The notes: generated by a model from the letters alone, not told the origin. 64,000 nt of DNA from an uncultured Pseudomonadota bacterium (GCA_903828595.1 CAIKMS010000026.1:1-64000), one strand, 5' to 3'; counted from the stretch's first letter, positions 51,596-60,471 are shown. Numbers and translations: made by a program.

Positions 51596-52987
51596 CTAAG
51601 CTGACTGGGTCTCAGCGAGCGTCACGCCCGTGGCCCGCTCCTGATCGGCCAGCATGGTTCGAGTACAGGTGAAGTAATGATACGTCGCCCAGAAGCCCGT
51701 GGGGGCAATACACAACAAAGCCAGACGTAAAGAGCTCGCATCGCCCGTGGCGCCAGCGGCAAAAAAGTCACTGAGCCAGCCACCGATGGCCGGTGCAAGG
51801 ATTAAGTTACCTAAGTTAGCCACCAGCAGCGTGGAGGCGCAAAAAATAGCGCGCATTGGCGGTGGCGACAGGTTATTCAGCAGCCCAAAACAGGGGCCGA
51901 TATAGAAGTAAATCGCGGGCACGAAGATCCACAGCATGGCTTTCGCCAGAGCCAGCGAGTGGGTGTAGTAAATAATGATCGAGGGGATCGTCGCTAATCC
52001 CACACCGGCGCCTAACAGCCAAACAATGCGGCGCGGATCTTTGAACCATGGCTGCGCGATCAACCAACTGGTGAGAAGGGTGGCCAGTATGCCGCCATAA
52101 AGATGCATCGGGCCTGTGACATCACCGGCCTCACCCGGGGTCATTCCGTAGGTGCGCTGTAAGAAGGTGGGTGTGAACCACATCAAGCCCCAGCCCCAGA
52201 AGGCGGTAATAGCGCTGGCCAGCATCAGGTTGATGGCTGATTTTTGGCCCCACAGGAAGGCAAAGGTTTCGCGCAGGCCGGGGGTTATGGACGCCTTTTC
52301 GGCCAGATCCAACTGTCCGCGACGTGGCTCACGCACGGTAAGGTAAATCAGTAAGCCCACCAGAATACCCGGCGCTCCTAAAACAATAAAAACCGAACGC
52401 CAGCCGTGGGTTCCAGCCACGGCAGTGGCTGCATGTGCGGCCCAGCCGTGTCCATCGGCCACGTCACCGGCAAATTGGGCAGCCAGCCACGCACCAATAG
52501 GCGCGCCTAGAGAAAAGACGGTCAGTGCCATGGGGCGCAACGGGGCGGCAAAATAATCCGACAGGATGCTATTAGCACCGGGCGTGCCACCGGCTTCGCC
52601 GACGCCGACGCCAATGCGCGCCAGGCTAAATTGCAGCGCAAATTGCGCCTTTCCACAGAGCATGGTCATCACCGACCAGGTCACCAGCGAGGCCGCGACA
52701 ATGTTACGCCGACTGCCTCGGTCGATCAGCCAGGACAGCGGAAAACCAAAAGCCAGATAGAAAATCGCCAGTGGCAGACCGGCCGCCATATTCACCAGGA
52801 AATCGGTGAGACCCAACTCTTTGCGGATGGGCTCAAGCACGGTGGAGATCACGTATCGATCGGCAATACTTAAGGTATATACCAGACACATCATGATCAA
52901 CACGTACCAGCTTACCGCCAGCGAGGGTGTGTTGGCAGGCGTGGTGTTACTGCCTAGCGAACTGTGCACCGTTTTAGCCACCGTCAT
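51596..52987 (-). CDS. MFS transporter (spinster-like)
   Basis: A 463-residue inner membrane permease with twelve predicted membrane segments. Segment 1 and loop carry YTLSIADRYVISTVLEPIRK, loop 2 has PLSWLIDRGSRR, and RIGVGVGEAGGTPGANSILSDYF is the strongly conserved fourth-to-fifth segment region of this MFS branch. It is the first gene of the minus-strand catabolic unit, 81 bases before the aldehyde dehydrogenase, and should import its substrate. Members of this branch often go with organic acid or aromatic catabolism. Confidence 0.85.
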   Translation of the reverse strand: MTVAKTVHSSLGSNTTPANTPSLAVSWYVLIMMCLVYTLSIADRYVISTVLEPIRKELGLTDFLVNMAAGLPLAIFYLAFGFPLSWLIDRGSRRNIVAASLVTWSVMTMLCGKAQFALQFSLARIGVGVGEAGGTPGANSILSDYFAAPLRPMALTVFSLGAPIGAWLAAQFAGDVADGHGWAAHAATAVAGTHGWRSVFIVLGAPGILVGLLIYLTVREPRRGQLDLAEKASITPGLRETFAFLWGQKSAINLMLASAITAFWGWGLMWFTPTFLQRTYGMTPGEAGDVTGPMHLYGGILATLLTSWLIAQPWFKDPRRIVWLLGAGVGLATIPSIIIYYTHSLALAKAMLWIFVPAIYFYIGPCFGLLNNLSPPPMRAIFCASTLLVANLGNLILAPAIGGWLSDFFAAGATGDASSLRLALLCIAPTGFWATYHYFTCTRTMLADQERATGVTLAETQSA

Positions 52988-53302
52988 AGTTGTGTTTCCT
53001 GACCCGTACTAACCTGAAGGCTGACTCAGACTCAAGTCTGCGGCAGCCACGTTCTTGCTGGGCGGTCGGTGTGTGGCCGTGGCACCCGCCCTAGGGTTGC
53101 TATTATGCGCATGCTCCACGTGTATCGGACAGACTGCCTTAGGCCGATTAAGACGGTATAGAAAAAACTTTCCCTAAGCCCCAATTTTTTTTACTTGTTA
53201 GGAACTTTGGGACGGGACTAGCCTAGTGGTGGTACCGTATTTTTATTGCAGTGCACACGGCGACAGATTCAGTAGAGCAATCTTTACTCACTACAGGATG
53301 CG
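52988..53302. promoter_or_regulatory. Divergent control region of the GMC/dehydratase cluster
   Basis: These 315 bases separate the minus-strand unit from the plus-strand hydroxyacid dehydrogenase and contain no credible gene. The part at 53155-53215 is AT-rich (including a run of T at 53187-53194) with CCTAA and TTAGG half-sites about 20 bases apart, which could be LysR-type operator elements. This is weak evidence. Confidence 0.35.
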
Positions 53303-54286
53303 ATGATGGAAAACCCACGAATTGGCTTTATTGGCCTTGGCAACGTTGGCGGCAAGCTCGCTGGCAGCTTGCTGCGCAATGGCATGAACGTCACGGTGCG
53401 TGATTTAAACCCGGAGTTGGTTGCTGAATACGTCGCCAAGGGCGCTAAGAGCGCCGAGTCGCCGCGAGCCATGGCGGAACACTGTGACATCGTCATTACC
53501 TGCTTGCCATCCCCGGCGGCCTGTGCAGCCGTGGTCGAGGGCGCTGATGGCATTTTATCGGCCATGACCAAGGGCAAAGTCTGGCTGGAGATGAGCACCA
53601 CCGATGCTGACGAAATTCAGCGTTTAGCCGGTCTGGTTCAAGCGACCGGCGCTTTGGCGATGGACTGCCCCGTCTCCGGCGGTTGTCACCGCGCCGACAC
53701 CGGCAACATCTCGATTTTTGCCGGTGGCGATCGAGCAGCTTTTGAAACGGTGCTGCCTATTCTGACCATCTTGGGCCGTCGTGTGCTTCATACCGGTGCC
53801 TTAGGCTCGGCATCGAAGCTGAAGGTGGTCACGAATTACCTGTGCACGGCTCACTTGGTGGCACTGGCAGAAGCCCTCACCGTGTGTAAGGTCGCCGGTA
53901 TGGATATGAATACCGCTTATGAAGCGATTCGTATCTCGTCGGGTAACTCTTTTGTGCACGAGACGGAGTCTCAGGTCATCCTGAACGGTAGCCGTGACAT
54001 CAGCTTTACCATGGATCTGGTCATTAAAGATGTAGGCCTGTTTGACGAAATCGCGCGCGATCTCAAGGTTCCGTTGGAACTGTCCCCCTTGATCCTGAAC
54101 ATCTTCAAGGAGTCGGCCAAGGCCTACGGTCCACGTGAGCTGTCGCCGAACGTGATTCGCCGTTACGAAGAGCCCTGCAACGTCAAAGTGTTGGGAGAAG
54201 GATTCCCAGCGCTGATGGTTGATGATGAGCCTGAAGAGCGTGGTTACGAAGTGGTGCCGCGCAACCGTCAAAAAGCGAAAGCCTAG
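53303..54286 (+). CDS. Beta-hydroxyacid dehydrogenase family (3-hydroxyisobutyrate dehydrogenase-like)
   Basis: A 327-residue NAD(P)-dependent oxidoreductase. The Rossmann loop is IGFIGLGNVGGKLA (residues 5-18). The substrate-binding segment is DCPVSGGCHRADTG (about residues 120-133), and the catalytic lysine lies in ASKLKVVTNYL near 175. The family reduces or oxidises short 3-hydroxy acids, for example tartronate semialdehyde or 3-hydroxyisobutyrate. It is about 30 residues longer than usual, with a basic C-terminal tail. Two ATG codons in tandem (53303, 53306) make the start uncertain by one residue. Divergent from the MFS gene and convergent with the LysR gene. Confidence 0.88.
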   Translation: MMENPRIGFIGLGNVGGKLAGSLLRNGMNVTVRDLNPELVAEYVAKGAKSAESPRAMAEHCDIVITCLPSPAACAAVVEGADGILSAMTKGKVWLEMSTTDADEIQRLAGLVQATGALAMDCPVSGGCHRADTGNISIFAGGDRAAFETVLPILTILGRRVLHTGALGSASKLKVVTNYLCTAHLVALAEALTVCKVAGMDMNTAYEAIRISSGNSFVHETESQVILNGSRDISFTMDLVIKDVGLFDEIARDLKVPLELSPLILNIFKESAKAYGPRELSPNVIRRYEEPCNVKVLGEGFPALMVDDEPEERGYEVVPRNRQKAKA

Positions 54287-54299
54287 TCGGGTCGAGTAA

Positions 54300-54327
54300 G
54301 CCCTCGGTCTTTTCCATGACCGAGGGC
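54300..54327. terminator. Bidirectional terminator between the dehydrogenase and LysR genes
   Basis: GCCCTCGGTC and GACCGAGGGC form a perfect 10-base stem with an 8-base loop, followed by ATTT on the plus strand. It sits between two converging stop codons and can serve both genes. Confidence 0.75.
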
Positions 54328-54329
54328 AT

Positions 54330-55250
54330 TTAGGCCGCTGCGGTAGCCTTCAAGGCGTCGTCGGTCAGCCATTCCATGAATAGCTTCAGTCGCGGACTGT
54401 CCAGTTGGTCTTTGCGGCAGATCAGACCCCAGCTGCCGGGGCAGGCGACCTCTAGCGGGAAGGCTCGAACTAACGACCCCTCGGCAAGTTCACGCTCGGC
54501 AAAAGGCCCGTTCATCAGCGCAACCCCTCGTCCGGCCAGGGCCATCTCTAAGGCCACGGCGAGGGTATCGACCACGATGGCGGGTTGTCCTGAATAGTTC
54601 ACGCCCGCGGCCTCAAACCAGGTATCCCAGTTGCGAGCCTCGGTATAAATGGAGACCAACGGCAGCTGACTTAAGGCTTGCACGCTGCGAGCTTGAGATA
54701 GGCCGTTGAGAAGCTTGGGGCTGCAAACGGGTACGAGTTTGTAGTCAAACAAGGGCACCCAGTGAAAATGCGGGTCGGGCGGGGTCTCGCTGTAGACCAG
54801 CCCCACGTCTGCATTGAGTTCATCAAACTCCCAATCCACCGCACAGGTGGTGAGTAGCAGATTGATTTCCGGGTGACGGTTAGAAAATTCCGGGAGTCGC
54901 CGTGCCAACCAACGGATTGAGGCGGTAACGTAGGTCTGAATACGCAGTGGCTGTAACTCGGCGCTGCGGCGCACGGCTTCAGCGCCCTCAATGAGCGTTT
55001 CTAATGCACTGCGAACGTGGCGATAAAAGAGTAAGCCCGCTGGAGTGGGCGCTACGGTGCGGCCATCTCGCGAGAACAACTGGACCCCTAAATCGCTTTC
55101 TAAAAGCTGAATCTGGTGACTGATGGCAGGGTGAGTCAGGCATAACTCATCGGCGGCCTCACGCACACTTTGACGTCGTGTGGCTGCTTCAAAACCCTTC
55201 AACGCTTTTAACGGCGGCAGCTTGCGTAAATCGATGGGACTTTTAGACAC
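54330..55250 (-). CDS. LysR family transcriptional regulator (GcvA-like)
   Basis: A 306-residue regulator. The N-terminal winged HTH is clear (LPPLKALKGFEAATRRQSVR, then AADELCLTHPAISHQIQLLE, then FSRDGRTVAPTPAG); the effector domain starts near residue 95. The LPPLKALKGFEAA opening is typical of the GcvA/AmpR-like branch. It lies beside the GMC/dehydratase/ALDH cluster and the divergent dehydrogenase, and is the best candidate for their regulator. The inducer is unknown. Confidence 0.92.
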   Translation of the reverse strand: MSKSPIDLRKLPPLKALKGFEAATRRQSVREAADELCLTHPAISHQIQLLESDLGVQLFSRDGRTVAPTPAGLLFYRHVRSALETLIEGAEAVRRSAELQPLRIQTYVTASIRWLARRLPEFSNRHPEINLLLTTCAVDWEFDELNADVGLVYSETPPDPHFHWVPLFDYKLVPVCSPKLLNGLSQARSVQALSQLPLVSIYTEARNWDTWFEAAGVNYSGQPAIVVDTLAVALEMALAGRGVALMNGPFAERELAEGSLVRAFPLEVACPGSWGLICRKDQLDSPRLKLFMEWLTDDALKATAAA

Positions 55251-55289
55251 GAACGGCTACCTTTAAAAATCGCATCGTCACCGACGTCC

Positions 55290-56606
55290 TCACGGCGCAC
55301 GAACGCTGGATGAGCTGTCGATTCGGGTCAGACTCGCGAATAACAAGTTTCTAAAATCCACGTCCGTAGGCTGGGTGACTTTATTACCCAACGGATCGAT
55401 TTGCGTCAGCATGACGCTGACCAATCCGGTTCGCGGGCTAACGATCCAATGGGTATCAAAGACGCCACCCCACGAGTAGTCACCGTTGAAACCGGCGTAG
55501 GGTTCGTGAGTGATATCAACTTCAACGCCTACTCCCAGGCCGTAACCCAATCCTGACCACTGCGCACCCCAATATTTTGGCATCGCATCTGCCGGAACGT
55601 GGTTCTGGGTCATCAGAGCAACCGTCGCCGGCGACAGGTAGCGACGGCCTTCCAAGGCCCCGCCGTTGGCTAGCATCTGCGCGAAGCGCAAATAATCACC
55701 GGCCGTTGAGATCAGGCCACCGCCGCCCGACGGTAGTCGAGTGGTATCCGCAGCATCGCCGTACCATGCGAAACTGCTGGGTTTGACGCCTAGCTCCGCG
55801 CCGCCGTGTGTGTACATGACCGCCAGCTTATCCTGGTCTGTCGGCGGCAGATAAAAGCCCGTGGCGTTCATTTTGAGTGGCTTAAAGAGGTGGGTGTCCA
55901 AGTACTCTGGAAAGGATTGACCCGACACCGCCTCAACCAGTCGGCCTAACACGTCATGGGCGTAGCTGTAGCGCCAGCCTTCGCCCGGCTGGAAGTACAG
56001 CGGTAGCGTAGCTAAGGCCTTAGTCTTTTCTGCCAGTGTGCCCGGGCTACCGAAGTTCACCGTACCGTAGACTTTGGCCAGTGGATGATTGGCATCAAAC
56101 CCCGGGCCATAACCTAAGCCACTGGAATGGGTGAGCAGATCTCTAACCGTGATTTCGCGCTTGGCCGGTTCAGTGATCAGAGTACCGTCGGCATTGGTGC
56201 CTTTATACACCTGCGGGTGGCTAAATTCCGGCAGGAAGCGCGAAATAGGGTCATTCAGATGCAGTACGCCCTGCTCGATAAGCATGAGCACCGCCACGCT
56301 AGTCACCGGCTTGGTCATACTCGCCAGACGGAAACGGGTATCCACGGTCATGGGCAGGCGGCGCTCGATATCGCGCTGACCGATGGCGCTTTGGTAGACG
56401 AGCTTGCCGTCTCGAGCAACCAGCAGGACGTAGCCGGCGCTTATACCGCGTTGCGCCTCGTTCTCGAAGTGGTGAGTGAGGTTTTGCAGGCGCTCAGCCG
56501 ACAGGCCTACCGACTCGGGCGTCGCCGTCGGTAGGGGGCTTGCGGCGTGATTCAGCGATGGAACCCAAAACAGGTTCAAGAGGCTAAGCAAGACAAGTCT
56601 TTTCAT
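55290..56606 (-). CDS. Exported serine hydrolase, class C beta-lactamase/esterase family
   Basis: A 438-residue protein with a signal peptide (residues 1-22). The nucleophile motif S-x-x-K is RLASMTKPVTS near residue 94. The second-motif tyrosine lies in WRYSYAHDVLGR, and GGGGLISTAGDYLRFAQML and SWGGVFDTHW follow, as in EstB-type esterases and D-aminopeptidases. The Asn of the classic YxN motif is replaced (YAH), which fits esterases rather than true beta-lactamases. It probably hydrolyses an ester or a D-amino acid amide in the periplasm. It stands alone, divergent from the next gene. Confidence 0.87.
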   Translation of the reverse strand: MKRLVLLSLLNLFWVPSLNHAASPLPTATPESVGLSAERLQNLTHHFENEAQRGISAGYVLLVARDGKLVYQSAIGQRDIERRLPMTVDTRFRLASMTKPVTSVAVLMLIEQGVLHLNDPISRFLPEFSHPQVYKGTNADGTLITEPAKREITVRDLLTHSSGLGYGPGFDANHPLAKVYGTVNFGSPGTLAEKTKALATLPLYFQPGEGWRYSYAHDVLGRLVEAVSGQSFPEYLDTHLFKPLKMNATGFYLPPTDQDKLAVMYTHGGAELGVKPSSFAWYGDAADTTRLPSGGGGLISTAGDYLRFAQMLANGGALEGRRYLSPATVALMTQNHVPADAMPKYWGAQWSGLGYGLGVGVEVDITHEPYAGFNGDYSWGGVFDTHWIVSPRTGLVSVMLTQIDPLGNKVTQPTDVDFRNLLFASLTRIDSSSSVRAP

Positions 56607-56717
56607 AGGATGCGCCTAAGCTTCCGGGGTTTTGTGCAGGACTGCTGGGGCCTTACGGCCCTGCTGATTCTCCCGGTTGATTCGGGTTTACGCTAGGGGT
56701 CGCGCTACAATGGCGGC

Positions 56718-57335
56718 ATGCGACACGTTCACCCGTCAGCGGCCTACCGAAGCTACGCGGATTTGGCCCGCGCCCAACGCCACGGCGTCGACTACGATAT
56801 TCATGTCGAGCATCGACCACAGTCGCCTGTAGCGATTATTGCTCCCCATGGGGGTCGTATTGAAGGCGGTACGTCGGAGGCCGCGCGCCAGATTGCGGGT
56901 CTGGAACACAGTTATTACCTCTTTGAAGGGCAGCGTCCTGGCCGGGACAATTTCGAGCATTTGCACCTGACCAGCCGTTTTTTTGATGAGCCCCGCTGCT
57001 TGGCTTTGGTAACCGCCAGTGACATTGTGATGGCTGTGCATGGTTATGCCACGGATGGGCCGGATGTCTTAATTGGTGGTCTGGACGTGCAGCTCAAAGG
57101 GCGACTGCAAACTGCGCTCTCGGAGCACGGCCTGACCTGTCTGGCTGATGGGCACCCTTATCCAGGTACGACCCCAAGCAATATCTGTAACCGAGGCCGG
57201 CGTGGTCGTGGCATCCAGCTTGAGTTAAGCGCACGACTTCGTCGTTCCCGCGATTTTACCGCGCTGGCGCTGGCAGTTCGTTCGGTGTTGGCGGACCGTC
57301 CAGGCGAAACACCCTATGAAGAGACCAATCAATGA
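56718..57335 (+). CDS. Poly-gamma-glutamate hydrolase family protein
   Basis: A 205-residue zinc-hydrolase-like protein of the PghP/phage-type gamma-polyglutamate hydrolase family. Visible motifs are APHGGRIEGGTSEAA near residue 42 (metal His and Glu), the VMAVHGYATDGPDVLIGGLD segment with a second His, and GIQLELSARLR near 172. There is no signal peptide. The family cleaves gamma-glutamyl polymers; many chromosomal copies derive from phages but occur alone, as here. Its stop overlaps the start of the yheU gene by 4 bases, so the two are translated together. Confidence 0.82.
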   Translation: MRHVHPSAAYRSYADLARAQRHGVDYDIHVEHRPQSPVAIIAPHGGRIEGGTSEAARQIAGLEHSYYLFEGQRPGRDNFEHLHLTSRFFDEPRCLALVTASDIVMAVHGYATDGPDVLIGGLDVQLKGRLQTALSEHGLTCLADGHPYPGTTPSNICNRGRRGRGIQLELSARLRRSRDFTALALAVRSVLADRPGETPYEETNQ

Positions 57336-57598
57336 CGGATGAGTTGCCTGAAATTACCGAGCCATTAGTGATTCCTCACGCGCAACTTGCCGCTGAGACT
57401 TTAGACCGTGTCATTGAGTCTTTTGTGTTGCGAGAGGGGACGGATTACGGAGATCACTCGTATTCTTTAGCCGATAAGGTCCTGCACGTTCGGGCACAAT
57501 TGGATGCCGGTGATGCGGAGCTGTTTTTTGATCCCGCCACCGAGACCATTGATATCCGACCAGCGGCAAGGCGATCTCGCGCGCAACGCAACGCCTAA
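57332..57598 (+). CDS. yheU: YheU/UPF0270 family protein
   Basis: An 88-residue protein of unknown function. The core (LVIPHAQLAAETLDRVIESF, VLREGTDYGDHSYSLADKV, ETIDIRP) closely follows the YheU family as I remember it from Escherichia coli, in particular the IESFVLREGTDYG segment. It has about ten extra residues at each end. The family is typical of gammaproteobacteria, which supports the placement of this genome. Coupled by an ATGA overlap to the poly-gamma-glutamate hydrolase gene. Confidence 0.9.
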   Translation: MTDELPEITEPLVIPHAQLAAETLDRVIESFVLREGTDYGDHSYSLADKVLHVRAQLDAGDAELFFDPATETIDIRPAARRSRAQRNA

Positions 57599-57643
57599 AG
57601 TGCCTTGCAAAAGAGGCTTTAGTAGTCGATAGTTTCATCCATA

Positions 57644-57731
57644 ACCTTGGGGTGGTCTAAACAGACCTGAGATGCCATAGGGGCAAACCCGTTGAACCTG
57701 ATCCGGTTAAGTCCGGCGTAGGGAGTAGGTG
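57644..57731 (+). ncRNA. TPP riboswitch (THI element)
   Basis: All conserved parts of the thiamin pyrophosphate aptamer are present in order: GGGGTG (57649-57654); the P3 stem GGTCT/AGACC (57654-57667); CTGAGA (57667-57672); a variable stem TGCC/GGCA; ACCC (57687-57690); GAACCTGAT (57694-57702); the P5 stem CCGG/CCGG (57703-57716); and GCGTAGGGA (57716-57724). It lies directly upstream of the receptor gene starting at GTG 57736. The GGGAG at its 3' end is the only good ribosome binding site for that GTG, so binding of TPP should block translation. Confidence 0.95.
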
Positions 57732-57735
57732 CACC

Positions 57736-59847
57736 GTGTCTTATGCGCGTATATCGGGCCTTTTAGGGTCCCTCATAATTCTTTTGCTTGGCGACGCAGC
57801 GAACGCTGACTCGCTTGATGAGGTTGTGGTTACTGCGAGTCTACGCGGTACTACACTGGCTCAATTACCCACCAGTGTGACCGTTCTTGATCAGGATTTC
57901 TTGAGGGGCGCTGGCGTACAACATCTAGAAGATGTTTTAGGTGCTATCCCGGATCTGAATTGGGCGGCGGGCACCTCACGACCAAGGTTTTTTCAACTCC
58001 GCGGGATCGGCGAAGTGGAGCAGTATCAGGGTGCGCCCAACCCTTCCGTGGGATTCCTGATCGATGATATCGATTTTTCCGGGGTGGGGATGCCCGCGAC
58101 TTTGTTTGATACCGAGCAAGTGGAAGTGTTGCGCGGTCCGCAAGGCACGATCCTTGGAGCAAACGCCTTGGCAGGGTTGATCAACGTACGCACCGTAGAG
58201 CCTGGACGTCAGTTTGAATTAAAAACTGAATTAACTGGTGCGGCCTACGGCACGCGATCCCTAGGGTTAGCGGTAGGCGATGGTTTAGGTGTGGGCGATG
58301 GTGGCTGGCGATTGGTGGCGCAACGTTACCTCAGTGATGGTTTTCGTCACAATGCCTTTTTAAATCGCTCAGACACTAACGGATACGATGAGACAACCCT
58401 ACGCGGAAAAATCCATTGGAACCTAGCATCTGACTTAAAAATAGATTTGAGTGCGATGCGCGTTAACCTCGCGAATGGTTATGACGCCTGGTCTATCAAC
58501 AACAGTTACACCACCTACTCGAATCAGCCGGGCTTGGATCGCCAGCGCGCATCGGGTATCGCCTTGAAAGTGACTGGGCCCATGGCTGGTTCGGGTACGT
58601 GGTCTAGTGTTACCAGTGTGGCTGAGTCTTTCATTATCAATTCGTTCGACGGTGATTGGGGTAACGATGTGCTGTGGGGCTCAAATGCTCCTTATGATTA
58701 TTTTCAAGAGGACCATCGAACGCGAAGAACCGTGGCTCAAGATCTCCAATGGAAGAGCACACCGGGCGCATGGTTGGGTGGCCGCAGTGATTGGCTTGCA
58801 GGCATCTATGCTTTGCGCCTGACTGAGTCGGATGACTTACAGTACCTTTATGACACTCAATACAACGATCCGGGCTCCAGCCAACTACACAGCGACTATC
58901 AGGCCACTAACGTGGCGCTGTATGGATCAACGCAGACGGCTTTAAGCCCGATTGATAGTTTGACCGTGGGGCTGCGTCTGGAAAATCGCGTGGCCAACTA
59001 CGCTGATACCGCAGATGCCGCCACACCCTTCCCCTCACAGATTAACCGTATGTGGGGTGGCAATCTGTCATGGACGCGCGCCTTGAGCGCACACACTCAT
59101 GCGTACACGACGTTATCTCGAGGGTATAAAGGCGGTGGATTTAATATAGGGTCTGGAATTCTGTCCGAGCAGCGCAGTTTTGCCCCTGAGTCGTTATGGA
59201 GTCTGGAGGCTGGACTAAAAAGATCTGACGCGGGTCGTTGGGACTGGCAGAGCGACATTTTCTACATGCGCCGCCAGAACATGCAGGTCTATTTATCCGA
59301 ACAGTTACAGCAGAATAATCCGCTGGCGTACGTCTTTTTTACTCAAAACGCGAGTCAGGGTGAAAATTACGGGTTGGAATCCCAGCTTCATTATGCGCTG
59401 AGTTCTCGCTGGCAACTTTCCGGATCAGCCTCCTTACTGTGTACCCGGTACCTCGGTGTTACTGGTTTGTTTGCAGCGCTGGGTCTAGACGGTCGCGCGC
59501 AGCCATTTGCACCCGGCTACAAGCTCGCCGCCGCTGTGGAATACCACCACCCCTCGGGATGGTTTGGACGTCTGGACTCTTCTGCCTTAGACAGTTTTTA
59601 CTATTACACCAGCGATGCGCAGACTTCCAAGGCCTATCACCTTGAAAACCTGCGAGTTGGCTTTGAGCATGGGCCAGTGAGCACAAGCCTTTGGGTGCGC
59701 AATGTTTTTCAAACGCGGTATGCGCAACAGGGTTTTTATTTTGGCTTGATACCGCCGAATTTTCCGAATCAGTCGTTTTTGCAGTTAGGCGATCCTCGGC
59801 AACTGGGCTTCACCATACGATATGAATTTGGTGGTCGGCATGAGTAA
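57736..59847 (+). CDS. TonB-dependent receptor, probable thiamin transporter
   Basis: A 703-residue outer membrane receptor: signal peptide at residues 1-25, TonB-box region LDEVVVTASLRGTTL, plug domain with FFQLRGIGEVEQYQ and RGPQGTILGANALAGLINV, and a barrel ending in GFTIRYEFGGRHE. It starts at GTG 57736 just behind the TPP riboswitch, and is followed by a PnuC-type permease gene. A TPP-controlled receptor next to a PnuT permease is a known thiamin-uptake arrangement in proteobacteria, so thiamin or a derivative is the likely ligand. It belongs to a different receptor subgroup from the two others in this window. Confidence 0.9.
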   Translation: MSYARISGLLGSLIILLLGDAANADSLDEVVVTASLRGTTLAQLPTSVTVLDQDFLRGAGVQHLEDVLGAIPDLNWAAGTSRPRFFQLRGIGEVEQYQGAPNPSVGFLIDDIDFSGVGMPATLFDTEQVEVLRGPQGTILGANALAGLINVRTVEPGRQFELKTELTGAAYGTRSLGLAVGDGLGVGDGGWRLVAQRYLSDGFRHNAFLNRSDTNGYDETTLRGKIHWNLASDLKIDLSAMRVNLANGYDAWSINNSYTTYSNQPGLDRQRASGIALKVTGPMAGSGTWSSVTSVAESFIINSFDGDWGNDVLWGSNAPYDYFQEDHRTRRTVAQDLQWKSTPGAWLGGRSDWLAGIYALRLTESDDLQYLYDTQYNDPGSSQLHSDYQATNVALYGSTQTALSPIDSLTVGLRLENRVANYADTADAATPFPSQINRMWGGNLSWTRALSAHTHAYTTLSRGYKGGGFNIGSGILSEQRSFAPESLWSLEAGLKRSDAGRWDWQSDIFYMRRQNMQVYLSEQLQQNNPLAYVFFTQNASQGENYGLESQLHYALSSRWQLSGSASLLCTRYLGVTGLFAALGLDGRAQPFAPGYKLAAAVEYHHPSGWFGRLDSSALDSFYYYTSDAQTSKAYHLENLRVGFEHGPVSTSLWVRNVFQTRYAQQGFYFGLIPPNFPNQSFLQLGDPRQLGFTIRYEFGGRHE

Positions 59848-59889
59848 AGATCAGTCTGCGGCGATACCGCATGTCACGTTGAGTGATTT

Positions 59890-60471
59890 ATGACGGCTGA
59901 AGAGATACTGGCGGTGGGTGTGTCGGTGCTGGGGGTCTGGCTGACCACGCAACGAAGCCTATGGAACTTTCCGTTTTCCTTGGCCTCGGTAGCCCTTTAC
60001 GGGCACATTTTTTTCACCGTAAAACTGTATGCTGATATGGCGCTGCAGGGCGTATTTGCTCTGACCTTGCTCTATGGCCTAAAGGACTGGCGAGACGCGC
60101 GCGGGCAGGCCAATGAGGTTCCCGTTACGCGCCTAAAATCTGGGGAAGGTTATCGCGGTATGGGGCTAGGAGTGTGTTTGGCTGCCCTGATAGGCGGGCT
60201 ATTGTCGAGTCAAACCGACGCGGCCGTACCCTGGCTGGATGCGAGTTTGACCGCAGCGAGTTTGATTGCGACCTGGTGGGTGGCACGCCGCCGGCTGGAG
60301 AGTTGGTGGCTGTGGATTCTGGCTGATGTTTTCTACGTCGGCGTTTATATTTACAAGGACTTATGGTTAACCGCAGCCTTATACGCGGTTTTTGTGCTGT
60401 TGGCGGTACGCGGGTTGCGGCAGTGGACCGATGCTTATACCGCACACCAGGCAGCGTCAGGCTTGGTCTAA
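59890..60471 (+). CDS. pnuT: PnuC-family permease, probable thiamin transporter
   Basis: A 193-residue inner membrane protein with seven predicted membrane segments. Family traits are the first-half WNFPFSLASVALYGHIFF segment, LQGVFALTLLYGLKDW, and in the second half WWLWILADVFYVGVYIYKDL. PnuC proteins carry nicotinamide riboside; the PnuT branch carries thiamin. The TPP riboswitch upstream of the operon points to thiamin. It begins 42 bases after the receptor stop and overlaps the end of a 17-codon reading frame. The thiamin pyrophosphokinase gene often third in such operons does not follow. Confidence 0.88.
   Translation: MTAEEILAVGVSVLGVWLTTQRSLWNFPFSLASVALYGHIFFTVKLYADMALQGVFALTLLYGLKDWRDARGQANEVPVTRLKSGEGYRGMGLGVCLAALIGGLLSSQTDAAVPWLDASLTAASLIATWWVARRRLESWWLWILADVFYVGVYIYKDLWLTAALYAVFVLLAVRGLRQWTDAYTAHQAASGLV

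Noticed and set aside
53801-54271. A 156-codon minus-strand frame
   Set aside because: It is antisense to the hydroxyacid dehydrogenase gene and resembles no known protein.
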